Origin: Ancylostoma caninum | Lineage: Eukaryota; Nematoda; Chromadorea; Rhabditida; Ancylostomatidae | DNA length: 64,000 nt | Direction: 5' to 3' | NCBI GenBank assembly: GCA_037903475.1 | Contig: JBAJFG010000562.1 | Span: 806,001 to 870,000, forward strand | Part shown: piece by piece, positions 1 through 11,007 of the stretch | Position numbering within the stretch: the stretch's first letter is position 1 | Layout: each line of letters begins with the position of its first letter | Program-made: the position numbers and the translations under genes | The notes under the pieces: generated by a model | Told to the model about the DNA's origin: nothing | The model's input: the letters and a program-made list of their open reading frames with translations, nothing else | Databases searched by the model: none

Positions 1-360
1 ACTGCGACATCGATAACGACTATGAGTAGAGGCAAGCCTGTTCTTCTACGACGACTGGAGTACTACCCAAAAAGAGAAGATAACACATGTAGGTCTTGTT
101 TCAATGCTCACGACAGGAAAGATAAGGTTTCTGGGGACATTTACAAGCGACTACCCAAAAAAGGGGATCCTGTGGTGACATTCCAAAAATTTGAAAAACT
201 TGCAATTGATTTGACATTGAGTTGCGCACTGCTATACAGTACCTTTCTTCCTTTTTATTCATTCAATCTCATGAAACAACAAGGAAACTCACTCTTTTTC
301 GTGACATTTTTTTTCATTTTTTGCAACTACCTTCTTTCAAAATGCATCACGTTTACTCAC

Positions 361-480
361 CAGCAAGATAACAGCGCCGGTAAAAATCCACCCCGAATCA
401 CGAAAGCCATCGTTGTAGCACATCAGTTGTAGTTCGTTTTCGTACACAAGGTGAACGCAAATATCCGTCTCCCTCCCCTC
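361..480 (-). other. Possible coding exon of an unidentified minus-strand gene
   Basis: On the minus strand about 40 codons stay open and end at a strong splice donor: Leu-Leu, then GTGAGTAAAC read backward from 360. The peptide is rich in Tyr, Asp, Asn and Trp and does not look like low-complexity intron translation. Candidate acceptors lie near 480-494. I recognise no family. A plus-strand frame is also open from the window edge to 432, so the strand is uncertain. No partner exon was found nearby. Confidence 0.2.
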
Positions 481-499
481 TGAGTCATAAAGCCTTAGA

Positions 500-2775
500 G
501 CACTCTTTTAGGCAATGAAGAGGCATTCTTAGAGCCGCAGCTTCACAGTGGGGCAATATGTATGAAAGCAGAACACCATTGCAGAGCCTAAACTGAGCAG
601 ATGAAACCCTCAGATAGCTGAGCAATGGCCGAATTAACAAGCTGAAGTGAAGTGGTAACAGAAGCAAGAAAACGTGAAAAGAGGGGAAGGAAGGAAGACG
701 AAGACGGCTAAGGAACAAATTCGCTGTGGGTGAAAGGAGGAGGTTGATTGGTGGTGTCACACTTATAAACTTTATGAGTGCTTTATGTAGGAAAGATGTG
801 AATTTAAGTTGGTTGAAGGGACTCATGCTTTTCCTCCTTGGTGAGATCACATTTCTTTTTCATTTTTTCCAGATCCCCACCACAAATACCTAATTCCATC
901 ACATGCAAAGGAACAGACATACGGGTGGAAACTAGTGGGAGGATCCTAACCTGTTACGACCTCCCACATGCCCTGACGGATGTCCGAGCTGCCCAGAAAT
1001 AAACCTCTTGTCTTCATAGATCTCGCACTTGCATCCTATGTCTCTTTCCAATGAAACACCACTTTAGGTACTACCTACGTGGCACCTTCATGCACATCCA
1101 GACTGCGGTCACTTCATTTTCACGGCTGGTTGATAAGATGTACTTTACTCACTTAGTGAGGAATATTCCACCAGGAATCTACAGGAAACGTCAAATATTG
1201 AAAGCAAAGTCCATCCAAGAACTGCACTAGTATTATGCAAAGCCGATCCAGTGCTCAGCTCGTCCTTTCATGTGTTTCGTGAAAACTTACTAGATCTTGC
1301 CTAGCATTGTCTAGGCACATTTCACTTTCTGAAATCCTGATCCCTCTTCTTTCTCCAGTGCTACCTATAGTTGCATTCATAGTGCGTCGGAGTCCGATCC
1401 ATTCGGAGAGCAGAAGATGCGTGTCGATGTTCATCCGAATACGACGTGTCGGTCCGGTAGTAAAGTCCTAAATGTTGGCCGCCATCTGCTGTTGCCGTTA
1501 CGTGAAGTCGCTGTCGGCATATTTTCGGAAGGCTGCCGGCATCATTCTATACTAAGCCCTGTGCCTCACGTTGGACGCCAATTCGTTGGCAGCAATGACC
1601 AAAGGCAGCCGGCAGCTCAGTTGCTCCCAGCACGACCTGAGTATGTCAGAAAATGAACAGAGAACAGAGACGAACAGAACGGAGTAGATGCAAGAAGATG
1701 ATAACCAACGCAACTTGAATCTTGTAAATTGACGACATATACGTTTGTTCCACCAATCTCAGCTCTTGGATTACCCATGGATGGACATTTCACCGCGGCA
1801 CAGGCTGCCTACGCCAACTACCTATGTTTGTACCCGGATTATTGTACCTGTGCTTGTTGGGCATCGCTTGGCTTCTCATATGGCCCAAACCATACCAACT
1901 ACATGATGCCCTTGCATCCTTTACGTGGTTGTCTCAGACATTTGTGCAGCCGCGAATGAGGCCCGAAGAGCGTAATACGTCGAATTCGAACTCTATGGGC
2001 GCTTCTTATCATTTACTGCCGTCCTTCCCTCAATTTCCCCCATCCTTCCTCAATTTCTGTTAGGAACAAGAGTTCAGCAGTAGATGAGGGAGCAAAAGGG
2101 CAGAGATGGACTCAGGCTTTGAACTTGACGTACTGCGCATTTCGGGTTGCATTCATGCTGCGCAGGACCCAATGATGGAGCATAGCGTATGGTCTTTGTC
2201 AGCAGGACCAGTTAAAGCTGTGTAGAGGACAAATCGACCCTCAAGCGCGTTAAAATGAAATGAATGCGAGGCTATGTCGGCATCTATGCTTACCTCATTT
2301 TCCAATAAGATGCCATGCCATGTAGATGCCAACGTGTTGGGAGCAGACAGCCTACATGCCGGGAGCACCTGCGGACGTGACTGCATATCGTCACGTCGTA
2401 GGCTACTCTACTACAAGTCCAGATTACGATGAGGACACCTTTTTTTACTTGATCGGAGCGATATGCTCGCGAATCGGCGTTGGAGTCTGATTTTGCTTTT
2501 TCACGCAATGATACTACTTATTAGCAAAGCACATCACAGAAATCAAATGATTACCCCCGCCGCTGTCAAACGAAAAAAAAACTTCTAAAAAAGCGAAATT
2601 GAGAACATTCGATAGTTTCCAAAGCCCATGTTCACAAACATACCTGCGTAGTTTTCAATAGCATTTATAGGACCTATTATTACTGTCATTCTAGAAAATA
2701 TTAGATTATTGCACGTAGTTGATAAGCAGATGTAGTCAGTATTTTTCGTGTGACCGTTTATCTGAGCATCAGCAC
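500..2775. other. Upstream region without recognisable genes
   Basis: I see no CAP exon, RNA gene or clear transposon end here. Open frames near 1417-1656, 1729-1959 and 2153-2508 are short, overlap one another on both strands and lack convincing splice sites or family motifs. Confidence 0.4.
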
Positions 2776-2778
2776 TGC

Positions 2779-2788
2779 GCATAAAAGC
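2779..2788 (+). promoter_or_regulatory. TATA-like core promoter of gene 1
   Basis: GCATAAAAGC lies about 50 bp before the start codon. The same element at the same distance precedes gene 5 (41576-41585), and a variant precedes gene 6 (55313-55323). That conservation argues for a core promoter. Two out-of-frame ATGs (2791, 2795) lie between it and the chosen start. Confidence 0.5.
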
Positions 2789-2834
2789 CCATGGATGCCC
2801 ACATACACAGCCTCAGAACACTTTCAGGGACACT

Positions 2835-5800
2835 ATGTTTATCTTCCTTTTGGTGAGACAATTTGGTTTCCCACCAATTTCCCTATCACTGACGCTCATG
2901 TTGCATCTATTTGAAGGTACTGCTGTGCATCAACGGAGCGTTGTCACAGTCTCCAAAAGCAGGTTTGCTCTTCCTTTTCGATGATGTGAAGTCAAACATC
3001 CCTCCAATTATTAATCTACTTTTTAAACTCTAAGAAGCTAAATTATTTTGATGGTCAAAAATCAAGAAGGCCTGAAAAATCAGTCTAGTGCACTGCTGAA
3101 GTGTTAAAGACGGAACGAACGCTGAAAGCAAGTTTAAAAAGATGAATCAAATCTTTACAACTTCCGCATTCACATCCTGTATTATCACTGCACTGCTGAT
3201 GAACAAGTACAGTGGACGTCAATGGCATTGGCCCATCTGCGGCCTCGAGAAGGACGTCGCGCAACCGCGCCGCGCGCACCGTGACCTATGTATTTTGCTG
3301 CTGTTATGCAATTTCTAGCAGCTTTTCTACCCGATTTTAAGGGTTTCCGACTAAATCGGGAAGAAAAGACCGTAGAAATAGCATTCCGGCGGCGATGGCA
3401 CCGATCTCGGTGCGCGCGGTGCGGTCGCGCTGCGTCCATCTCGAGGCCACCGCCATTGCCGTCTCCTATATGTATTCACAGCTGTTAATCAGAAGTAACC
3501 AAATAGATGAATAAATATTCAATTGAGCATAGGGAACGTTAGTCGTGATCACATCCTCTCCTCGTTTGGGGGGGGGGGAGCGCTACATCACTCGTTAATC
3601 TATGTTTGCATGCGCTAACCCCTATAGGACTAACATTTGGGTTAGCGCTTATCAACGTAGGTCAACGAGTAATGTAGCGCTGCCTTCAACGCCCTTCACC
3701 TTTATCTTTCCCCACCTTCACTAACCCGCTTCACAGGCCGCAACACAGAATTCGACAGAAATTGTAATTAATCTCCACACTCAAAAGCTCAACGATGAAG
3801 AGTTCTATAGTTCAAATTTATAGGGTGTTCAAATGATGCAGCAGACGCAGTTCGCACGAAAATTCTTAAAGCTCACAATGATATCAGAAAAAAAATCGTC
3901 GCAGCCAATGACCCCGATAGGGTGGATCAAGATGACGGAACTTATTTACCTGGATCGAAGAACCTGTTCAAAATAGTGAGTTAAAATTTTCTGGAGGATT
4001 CCAAATATTTCAGGCTGATTCTCATCTAAGCAATGCTATTCTCTCAGCAGACATCGCAAATGCAGTATTATTTTGATGAATACGATTTAAAAAAAACCTG
4101 ATTACTGTGAATTATTCTCACTTTCTTCTGGCATTAGGAAATAAGCAGGAGAAAGCGCGATTCTCTCAGTGAATGTATTTTGATGAGAGAACTACTGAAC
4201 AACAGAAAAGTATCACCAGAGAATGCTTTCGTCTCATTTTGACAAAATTCAAACGTACTTTTGTTGCGCCATTATGCCACAGCAAACTACGTCCTTATTA
4301 TACAGCTTTTCCAAAGTTTTCTCCGTCACCATCTACAACACTATGGCCTGTAATAAATTCCCATGGCGATTAATGGATACGCAAGGTATAACAAGGTATG
4401 GTATCAACATTGGTGAAGTTTGATCGCCAGCATCGGCGACCGTGTTCCGCCCTCGATCGATAGGCGTCTTTGCCACTGCCGCTGGCGACGGCGACACAGT
4501 GTGTTATTCTGCACATGGAGTACAGCCTATCATTAGCTGGCATTCACCCTCATCAAACAGGATTGGGTCAATTAGCTTCAGCGTCAGCGAATCAGTCAGC
4601 GAAACGAGCCCCATCATCTCACGAGATGAACGCTGAAGAACAAGGAGTAAAAATGCTGAGAGAGGAGTGCCATGATTGTCTCACTCGGCGTTCATTTGCC
4701 TCTCCCATTATTTTCACAACTCGATACGAAGACACTGAGTTTACATCAGATTTAAACTCAGTGCATATGCGTGCTCATAGCAGTGAGATAATCTGCTAAT
4801 CTATAGTGGACCGCAATGGCGGTGGCCCATTCGCGGACTCGAGAAGGACGCAGCGCGACCGCGCCGCGCGCGCCGGGATCGGTGTCATCGCCGCCGGAAT
4901 GCTATTTCTAGGGTCTTTTCTTCTCGATTCGCTCAAAAACCCTTAAAATCGGGTAGAAAAGCTGCTGGAATTTACTACAGCGCACGCGGCGCGGTTGCGC
5001 GACGTCCTTCTCGAGGCCGCAGATGGACCAACACCATTGACTTCCACTGTACATTGCGTGGGTCTGCAATCAGCGTCTCAAACGTGACGGCAAGTTTTGG
5101 AATTGACTTCGCCATCTTAGAAGTTTACTATTAGTCCATGTCTCACGAAGAGTAAGAATCATGTATTAATCTAATGGCACGAAAAAGGCACGATAATTTA
5201 GAGCTACGACTGTGCTTTGGAAGGACTCGCTATGACGGTTGCCGCTGGTTGTCCGTCCAAGCCTAAACTAGACTATGTTCCAGCCGGAAAATCAGTCAAC
5301 TACGCAATGTGAGTTCCATCACGTTTGTGCGAGAGTGCACGAAACAAACAACATGAAATTATAGCCAGAGAGGAGTCCAAAACAAACCTACGCAGGATAG
5401 CGACTTTGAGACGGCAGTTCAAGATGCTGTGGATAAATGGTATGACTATCGCTTCGAAGACAATCTCGACACGAAAACTGTCCTCTACCAGAATGAAGCA
5501 ATGGAACCGTTTGCAAACGTAGGTTGTAGTCAGAGTTTTTTTTATCATTTTCAACTAATTGTTGGCCAGTTACCAGCAGTTACGCGTACAAAATTGCATA
5601 CAGCATTTTCTTCAGAAATTTTGAACATATGCTAAATATGAATATTAAAACTTGCACAGTTAGAACTGGTTATTACCTGTCAAGAGGGAATTATTATTGC
5701 TACATCCGCTTCCTTTCGAATTTTCTTTAGAAGAGAGAAAAATTAGCTGTTTTCAAAAGATGCCTACATCCACCATACTATGTTTGTGATGGAGAATTGT

Positions 5801-8800
5801 TAAGATGAGCAAGAAAGTGATGGTACTCAAAAGAAGCCGTTTTTTAAAGTAGAATTTTCCTGTGTGATGGAATTTACATTACATGTTGAGAAGAGACTTG
5901 TTTATCTAACACAATAATGTTCAGATTATCTATAAAAATACGATAGCTGTTGGATGTGCGATCATATACTGCGACACTAAGCGGATTGCAACCGCTTGCG
6001 TCTACAACGACAAGTAATTTTTATCACATTTTTTTCAAAAAAAAAAAACTCTCTCTACCATCTAGTTCTAATTAATATTCGTTCTACTCTATATTCTTTT
6101 TTTTTTTGCCCCTGCTGGAGAGTGAGTAGGAATGGCGTCGGCTAATAAAGTTGATTCACTGCACAAAACATATCTCACATACTAGAAGGAGCAGTGGGCA
6201 TAGTCTCGTTCTCTATTTAGAGATAATCCTAGTGACAAGTATATCTGTATATATAAAAGTGAAAGTTTGTGCGTGTGTGCGTGTGTTTGTTTGTATGTGT
6301 ATGTTCGGAATAGAAATCGCGGAGGATAAACGAATCCGGTCATAATTTTGCAGACACAGGGGAGTGCTGAGGTCATAGGCTACTTTCCAATCGAAATTGT
6401 CGACTGGCTTATCGATTATGTCGATTTTATTGATTTTTTTGCTCTTTTGTTCATATGGCCGCAGGGACATGTCTACTGTGTTCTTCAATATGACCAACAC
6501 AAATATGATAACTATTTTGAATTGCCGTATCGATTTATTGATTTTATCGATTTTCGGCCAGTTTTGCTCAGCACTCGCTGCGGGTATGTCTGCTGGGGTT
6601 CTCCGACATGCTGAACACGAGTATGACAACCATTTTAAGCAAAAGTGTTCTTTTTTTTATTTTACTGATTTTTCATCATCCTTGCCCAGGGGTCGGTGAG
6701 GACATCTCCACTGGGGTTAAAGCATACAGAAACAAACACCTTCGACACTTTCTGCATGTGACAAAGATTCAGCAATTAGGGGAGGCCTTAATAGTTCTAA
6801 GGAATATAGTGATTGTAGAAAAAAGAGGGAAGGCCTTAATAGTTCTAAAGAATATAGTGATTGTAGAAAAAAGTTTTGATAAATTCTCCATGGCCATTTT
6901 CACAAAATCCTAGTGCGACCACGGCTAATGGAAGGCATTATGACTTGATAAATAATAAATAATTTTACTCTCTAATTTGTCATTGTTAATTTGACAACTG
7001 GTACCTGCGAGAATGAAACAAGTTGTATGCAAAATTGTGTATTCTGTCTTATTTTTTAAACAAAATAAATATTTCTAGGCCAACGGTGGGTGAGCCGCTT
7101 TACAACCCCGCAAAGCCGGGAACGAAATGTGACCCAAATAAAAAGCAGTGTGCAAAGGTGATTAAAGGTGCCGAGTGTATCCAAACAGGTGACCCCTATG
7201 AGGGTCTTTGTAAAACAGACTTGAAGGAGATGCCAAGTGAGTTCATAACTCTTTTTTTTTTCTTTTCTTTCAAACATATCATTGGTATAAGGTATTGCTA
7301 CACTCTCTAAACCAATAATTTAACCTTTTCCCGGTGACGCAACATCCACGACAGAACTCGTCACCGAGAGCACAGTGGCTGAATCGGAAAGCACAGCTGC
7401 TCCTGAGACGAAAAGCACAGCAGCTCCTGCAACGGAAAGCACAGCAGCAGCTGCTGAAACGACGGCTCAGAGCTCTGGGGGCATGACCCAGGAACTTCGA
7501 GACAAAGTTGTCAACATGCATAATTACTACAGGTGGGACTCGAAACAGAATCCGCTGCAGAGACGAAAAGACAGGTTGATAGATGTGCGAAATTCCTGGA
7601 GTAGTCAATTCTGAGTTGGGGTTTTCAATAAGACATGACTATTCTTAATGCCTTGTTTTACTGCAAGAATGGCAATCAAAAATCATCAGAAAATATTCCG
7701 GGAACAACGTAGAATGTTCTCGGAATTCCATTTACATTACCGATAGGTCCTCTACAAAAAATACTCGGTACTCAAGTAATCTTCACTGAACAAGCAACTA
7801 ATAAAATTGTTGAAACTTCTGCACTGGATTCATACTGCGTTGTTGTGCCCAGATCGATGCTTGCTCGAGGATTAGTCAGAAACGGAAAAGTAGGGAACCC
7901 TAACTGTCCACAGGCTACGAATATGTACAAAATGGTGAGTGACTGTCAATTTTTCACTATTCGAAGGACTGGCTGTCGGATATATGCTCATAAAAAACTA
8001 GCTACAAGTGTTTTACCCGTCATTTACAGAGATACGACATGGCGATGGAGTCAGAGGCACAAATGTATGCTGACAGTTGCCCGGCACGAGGTTCACAAGT
8101 GTCGGCACGCCCATCATTATCTGGTGAAAACTTCCAAATATTCAATTCAGTTATTATTTCACCCAATGACGCTATCACGCATGTGAGATGGTTTCTTTGT
8201 AAGTGCAAACAGACTATACCTTTAACTAAAGGAAATTTAGGCGTTGGATACATGGTGGACGCAGATATTGAAGAACGGTGTGAACAATCAGATGAAGTAC
8301 AATGAATATTTGGAAATGAAGGAACAGGCACCCATTGCATTTACGCAGGTGTGTTGCCGTATAGATTGAAAGCATAAGTCAAAGAAGGTGATGAGATACC
8401 CTTGATGAAGTGGGAAAAAGTTCTGCGAACATGAAGTGAACACGAGGCGAACAACGCGGTCTGCTCATAACTACTAGTTGCTAAGTGTTGGTTGATGGAA
8501 AGCAGTTCCTGTGAATTCATCAATCTGCTACGGTCAGGAAGTGCACTTAAAGGCAAGGTCCGGGCAAAATTCCATATCCCGAATTTCTATTGGATACACA
8601 GCCCACGGCCACGCCTTGGATGAAAACTATAGAAAAATGCCTGAAAAAGTCCAACAACAAACGCCTTCCATCGATCAATTTCGGTATGGCGTTTGCGGGT
8701 TTGCGGCGTCCGTGCTTTCAAATGACATTATACGGCGCGCCCCACATGCTGTCTATTGTCGCGTCGTAGGAAAAATTCATATTCAAAGTATCAGTAGTCC

Positions 8801-10325
8801 GTTTGAGGGTGGGGAAGGTTTCACAAAATGTATGTTAGGCTGTATGTATCTGAGCGTCTATCGTTGTTCCGTATGCACTCGCGCAGCCTTTGTCGGTTGG
8901 AGCGCGTTTTCCCACGGCTACAGTAGCCCTTGGACGCTTTGTCCCATATCTAGCGATAGAGCTTATACCGAGGTCTCAAACTTGAGATACGTGCTACACA
9001 TATGGTTTGGACTCCAGAGAGTAAGAGGTCTATGTGGGCAAGATTTTGACCGGACCTTGCCTTTAACACTGTTAGACTATTTCAATTTCCCGCCACGATC
9101 CATCCTAAAATTTGCCCAGATTGGTATCATCATTGGGAAATGTTGTATAGTTTCCAGTCGTAGTTTCGAAAGTTGTTGAGTCGCGTTGAAGACGAGTGAG
9201 GTTCCAAGTAAAAGAAAAAGAAAGCAAAGAAGTCGAGGAGAAATAGAGAACTGTTTTCTTTAAAGGCAGCACTCACGGAAATTTTTGGGTTGAAGATTTC
9301 GCGGTATATCGAGGTTCTTAGGGACGATGAACTCATTGACAACGATGAAGTAGTGTGAAACACGCGAAAAACACAGAAAATGATAGCGGTATTTCATGTG
9401 TGTCCATAGCGCGGACGAGTGTTCCGTGATGGGTCCCTCCACGGGCCCCTGCAAATGGTACGAATTTCGTAGACACGCCCCCGCTGAACCACATGCGCAC
9501 ACCCTGTCAACGGCGTTAGTTGGGGCGACGGAACCCTAATGTCCAGAGCGGCAGACGTGTCCACGGCAGTATCTTCGCAGGTAGGCTGCCATTCAACGTG
9601 TTCAACTTACTGTTGCGATTGTCCAGCTGCCGGCTACATGGTAAGTGACTCATTTCAAAAGTGAAAATTTCCGTGAGTGCTGCCTTTAAGATAGATTATC
9701 GAAAAAAAAACTAGACTTGGCAAGTTTTGGGCGTGCGTACTGTCGTCTTCCTTCGAAAATCTTCCTTCATTTTTTTCACCTTCTTGTGATGTTATTGAAA
9801 AATTATACAATGACGCAAAATTGCAGGTTTTTGAAAAAAAGGCATGAGAAAGGACAGGTTTGCTGGCCTTAAAGCTACTTTTTATAAGGAAATCCTAATT
9901 TTATGCGAGCACGTCCTCATCAAACCATAGAATAAGCCAGAAAAGCAATTATACATTTGATATTCCAGCCATTCCCATAATAACTGTTCCTTTCTGTGCA
10001 TTTCAGATGGCATGGGCTGAATCGTACAAAGTCGGATGCGGCATTAACAGCTCCTGTAGTTATGGAACAGTTGTTGTCTGCCGTTATAGTCCACGGTAAT
10101 GAACGATTATACACTATCAATAGGATAGCATTCGAAGATGTTGCTGGTGGAGAGCTTGATATTTTCCAACTGTTACAGCTTAAACATTGCAGAATTATCC
10201 TATCAGTAAAATAGAACCATTACAGCGGAAATATCTACACGCACTTCATCTACAGAGTTGGGAATACGTGTGCATCATGCCGCGCCTCATGCCAGGATGC
10301 TCTTTGTCCAGCACCTGCATACTAG
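2835..10325 (+). CDS. Gene 1: secreted double-CAP-domain protein (SCP/TAPS, ASP-1-like), 475 aa, 13 exons
   Basis: Exons: 2835-2852, 2917-2962, 3824-3975, 5202-5308, 5371-5518, 5925-6013, 7079-7236, 7355-7532, 7853-7934, 8030-8182, 8241-8348, 10007-10095, 10226-10325. All junctions are GT-AG and the phases close. Residues 1-20 form a signal peptide (MFIFLLVLLCINGALS). CAP1 spans about 22-187 with an AHN histidine. A four-Cys hinge covers about 188-239. A Ser/Thr/Ala-Pro linker (STAAPETK-type repeats) covers about 240-282. CAP2 (283-475) has MHN, the NPNCP..TNMY segment, SGEN, FTQMAWAES and the CAP signature VVVCRYSPRGNIY, then a Cys-rich tail ending CPAPAY. CAP proteins of this kind are secreted by strongylid nematodes, often with host-interaction roles; the exact function here is unknown. 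CAP1 lacks the GEN glutamate segment and CAP2 lacks the second CAP histidine. The start was chosen by matching the 18-nt first exon of the paralogues. Family identity is firm; individual splice sites are predictions. Confidence 0.88.
3210..3467. mobile_element. GC-rich foldback MITE, CAGTGGAC family, copy 1 (gene 1 intron 2)
   Basis: The element begins CAGTGGACGTCAATGGC after a TA and ends in a degenerate inverted copy (GCCATTGCCGTC). The two arms contain complementary GC-rich blocks (CGCGCCGCGCGCACCG against CGGTGCGCGCGGTGCGG). Related copies lie at 4804-5050 and 61092-62632. The CAGT terminus with TA flanks suggests a Tc1/mariner-type non-autonomous element. Confidence 0.7.
3579..3681. repeat. 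Near-perfect palindrome in gene 1 intron 2
   Basis: AGCGCTACATCACTCGTTAA on the left pairs with the CAACGAGTAATGTAGCGCT arm on the right. GCTAACCC and GGGTTAGC lie at the inner end, separated by a short loop. It is preceded by a run of nine or more G. It could be a small foldback element or a hairpin in the pre-mRNA. Confidence 0.65.
4804..5050. mobile_element. GC-rich foldback MITE, CAGTGGAC family, copy 2 (gene 1 intron 3)
   Basis: Left end TAGTGGACCGCAATGGC, right end TTGACTTCCACTG followed by TA. Internal blocks match copy 1 in the opposite orientation (CTCGAGAAGGACG, CCGCGCCGCGCG, AAAATCGGGTAGAAAAGC). It ends about 150 bp before exon 4. Confidence 0.7.
6244..6720 (+). mobile_element. 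Truncated Helitron-like element (gene 1 intron 6)
   Basis: Its 5' end, TCTGTATATATAAAAGTGAA after an A, is identical to the Helitron start at 23521. It shares the following GT-rich tract, the GAATAGAAATCGCGGAGGAT segment and at least two diverged units of the TATCGATTTATTGATTTTA repeat. The 3' hairpin and CTAG end of the complete copy are not visible here, so the right boundary is approximate. Confidence 0.65.
6780..6874 (+). repeat. Tandem duplication of about 48 bp
   Basis: Two adjacent units, each containing GGCCTTAATAGTTCTAA, GAATATAGTGATTGTAG and AAAAAAG, differ at only a few bases. It lies downstream of the Helitron-like fragment in gene 1 intron 6. Confidence 0.8.
8547..9066. mobile_element. 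MITE with TTAAAGGCAAGGTCCGG terminal repeats (gene 1 intron 11)
   Basis: TTAAAGGCAAGGTCCGG at the left end is matched by its exact reverse complement, CCGGACCTTGCCTTTAA, at the right end, about 520 bp apart. The open frame at 8511-9179 crosses this element and does not look like a real gene. The outer bases TTTAAAGGCA are shared with the elements at 9259, 13665 and 18894. Confidence 0.75.
9259..9689. mobile_element. MITE with TTAAAGGCAGCACTCACG terminal repeats (gene 1 intron 11)
   Basis: The left end TTAAAGGCAGCACTCACGG is inverted at the right end as CCGTGAGTGCTGCCTTTAA. A related partial copy, reverse-oriented, ends at about 54812. Solo ends occur near 12323 and 27367. Interior similarity to the 54-kb copy (ATATCG..., GTGTCCATAG, GATGGGTCCC) supports one family. 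Confidence 0.75.
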
Positions 10326-10388
10326 CAGGGAAAAAATCTCATCCATTCCGTAAACTTTCCTAGTTACTGTGTTCAAAATAGTTGAACC

Positions 10389-10394
10389 AATAAA
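10389..10394 (+). terminator. Polyadenylation signal of gene 1
   Basis: AATAAA lies 64 bp after the stop codon. The context GTTGAACCAATAAA is repeated after gene 4 (40329) and, with one change, after gene 5 (52829), so the 3' UTR end is conserved among the paralogues. Confidence 0.75.
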
Positions 10395-10411
10395 GCAATG
10401 CAACAATCATT

Positions 10412-11007
10412 CGAGGCCGAATTCCGGCGTGGCCGCGGCCAGCGACCTTGGGCCGGTCAGATTTGGCCACCGACATATATACTGTTGATGAGGTATCTCA
10501 CCGAATTTCCTCAAATTTCACATGTAGAGGTTATTCGATGTACTGAACACAAATAGCGCATTCATTTTGTATCATACCTCCATTATGGGAAAATTACGGT
10601 GGGTGGTGGAAAACGTACATAATTCCGGCGCCATGTAGCCAGCCATTAATGGCTACGAAAGCGGCCACATTTGGCCGCGTTTTGAAAGGCGGCCAAATTT
10701 GGCCAGAATCTTCAGGAAAAATTTTGATGAAACTTCGCATAGAGTGGTTATTTTAGGCGCTGTGCATTGAAATCGCATCCAACTCACATAATAATCCAAT
10801 TTTAGTAGGATTACGGTAGGTGCACGGTAGGTATCGTATCTTACAGAACTTTCTAAACTTTACATAGCCGGTTGTTTGAGGTGCTGAGCACGACTATGAA
10901 TGTCATTTTGCACGATATCGCCGTTTTCCTGCTGAAATCAGCATTTTCCTCGGACTTTTGGCTGGCCAAATGTGGCTGGCCACGGCCACGCCGGAATTCG
11001 GCCTTCG
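10412..11007. mobile_element. Inverted-repeat element with CGAGGCCGAATTCCGG ends
   Basis: CGAGGCCGAATTCCGGCGTG on the left is matched on the right by CACGCCGGAATTCGGCCTTCG; GGCCGTGGCCAGC-like sequence continues inside. The interior has repeated TTTGGCCGC/GGCCAAAT motifs and tracts also found at 58085-58712. It starts 17 bp after the gene 1 polyadenylation signal. Confidence 0.75.

Noticed and set aside
6900..6914. CTAG at 6910-6913 as the 3' end of the Helitron-like fragment starting at 6244
   Set aside because: It lacks the ACCCG...CGGGT hairpin found just before the CTAG end of the complete copy, so the boundary is not supported.
8511..9179. 222-codon plus-strand open frame
   Set aside because: It covers the whole TTAAAGGCAAGG inverted-repeat element and lies in a gene 1 intron; the peptide has no recognisable domain.
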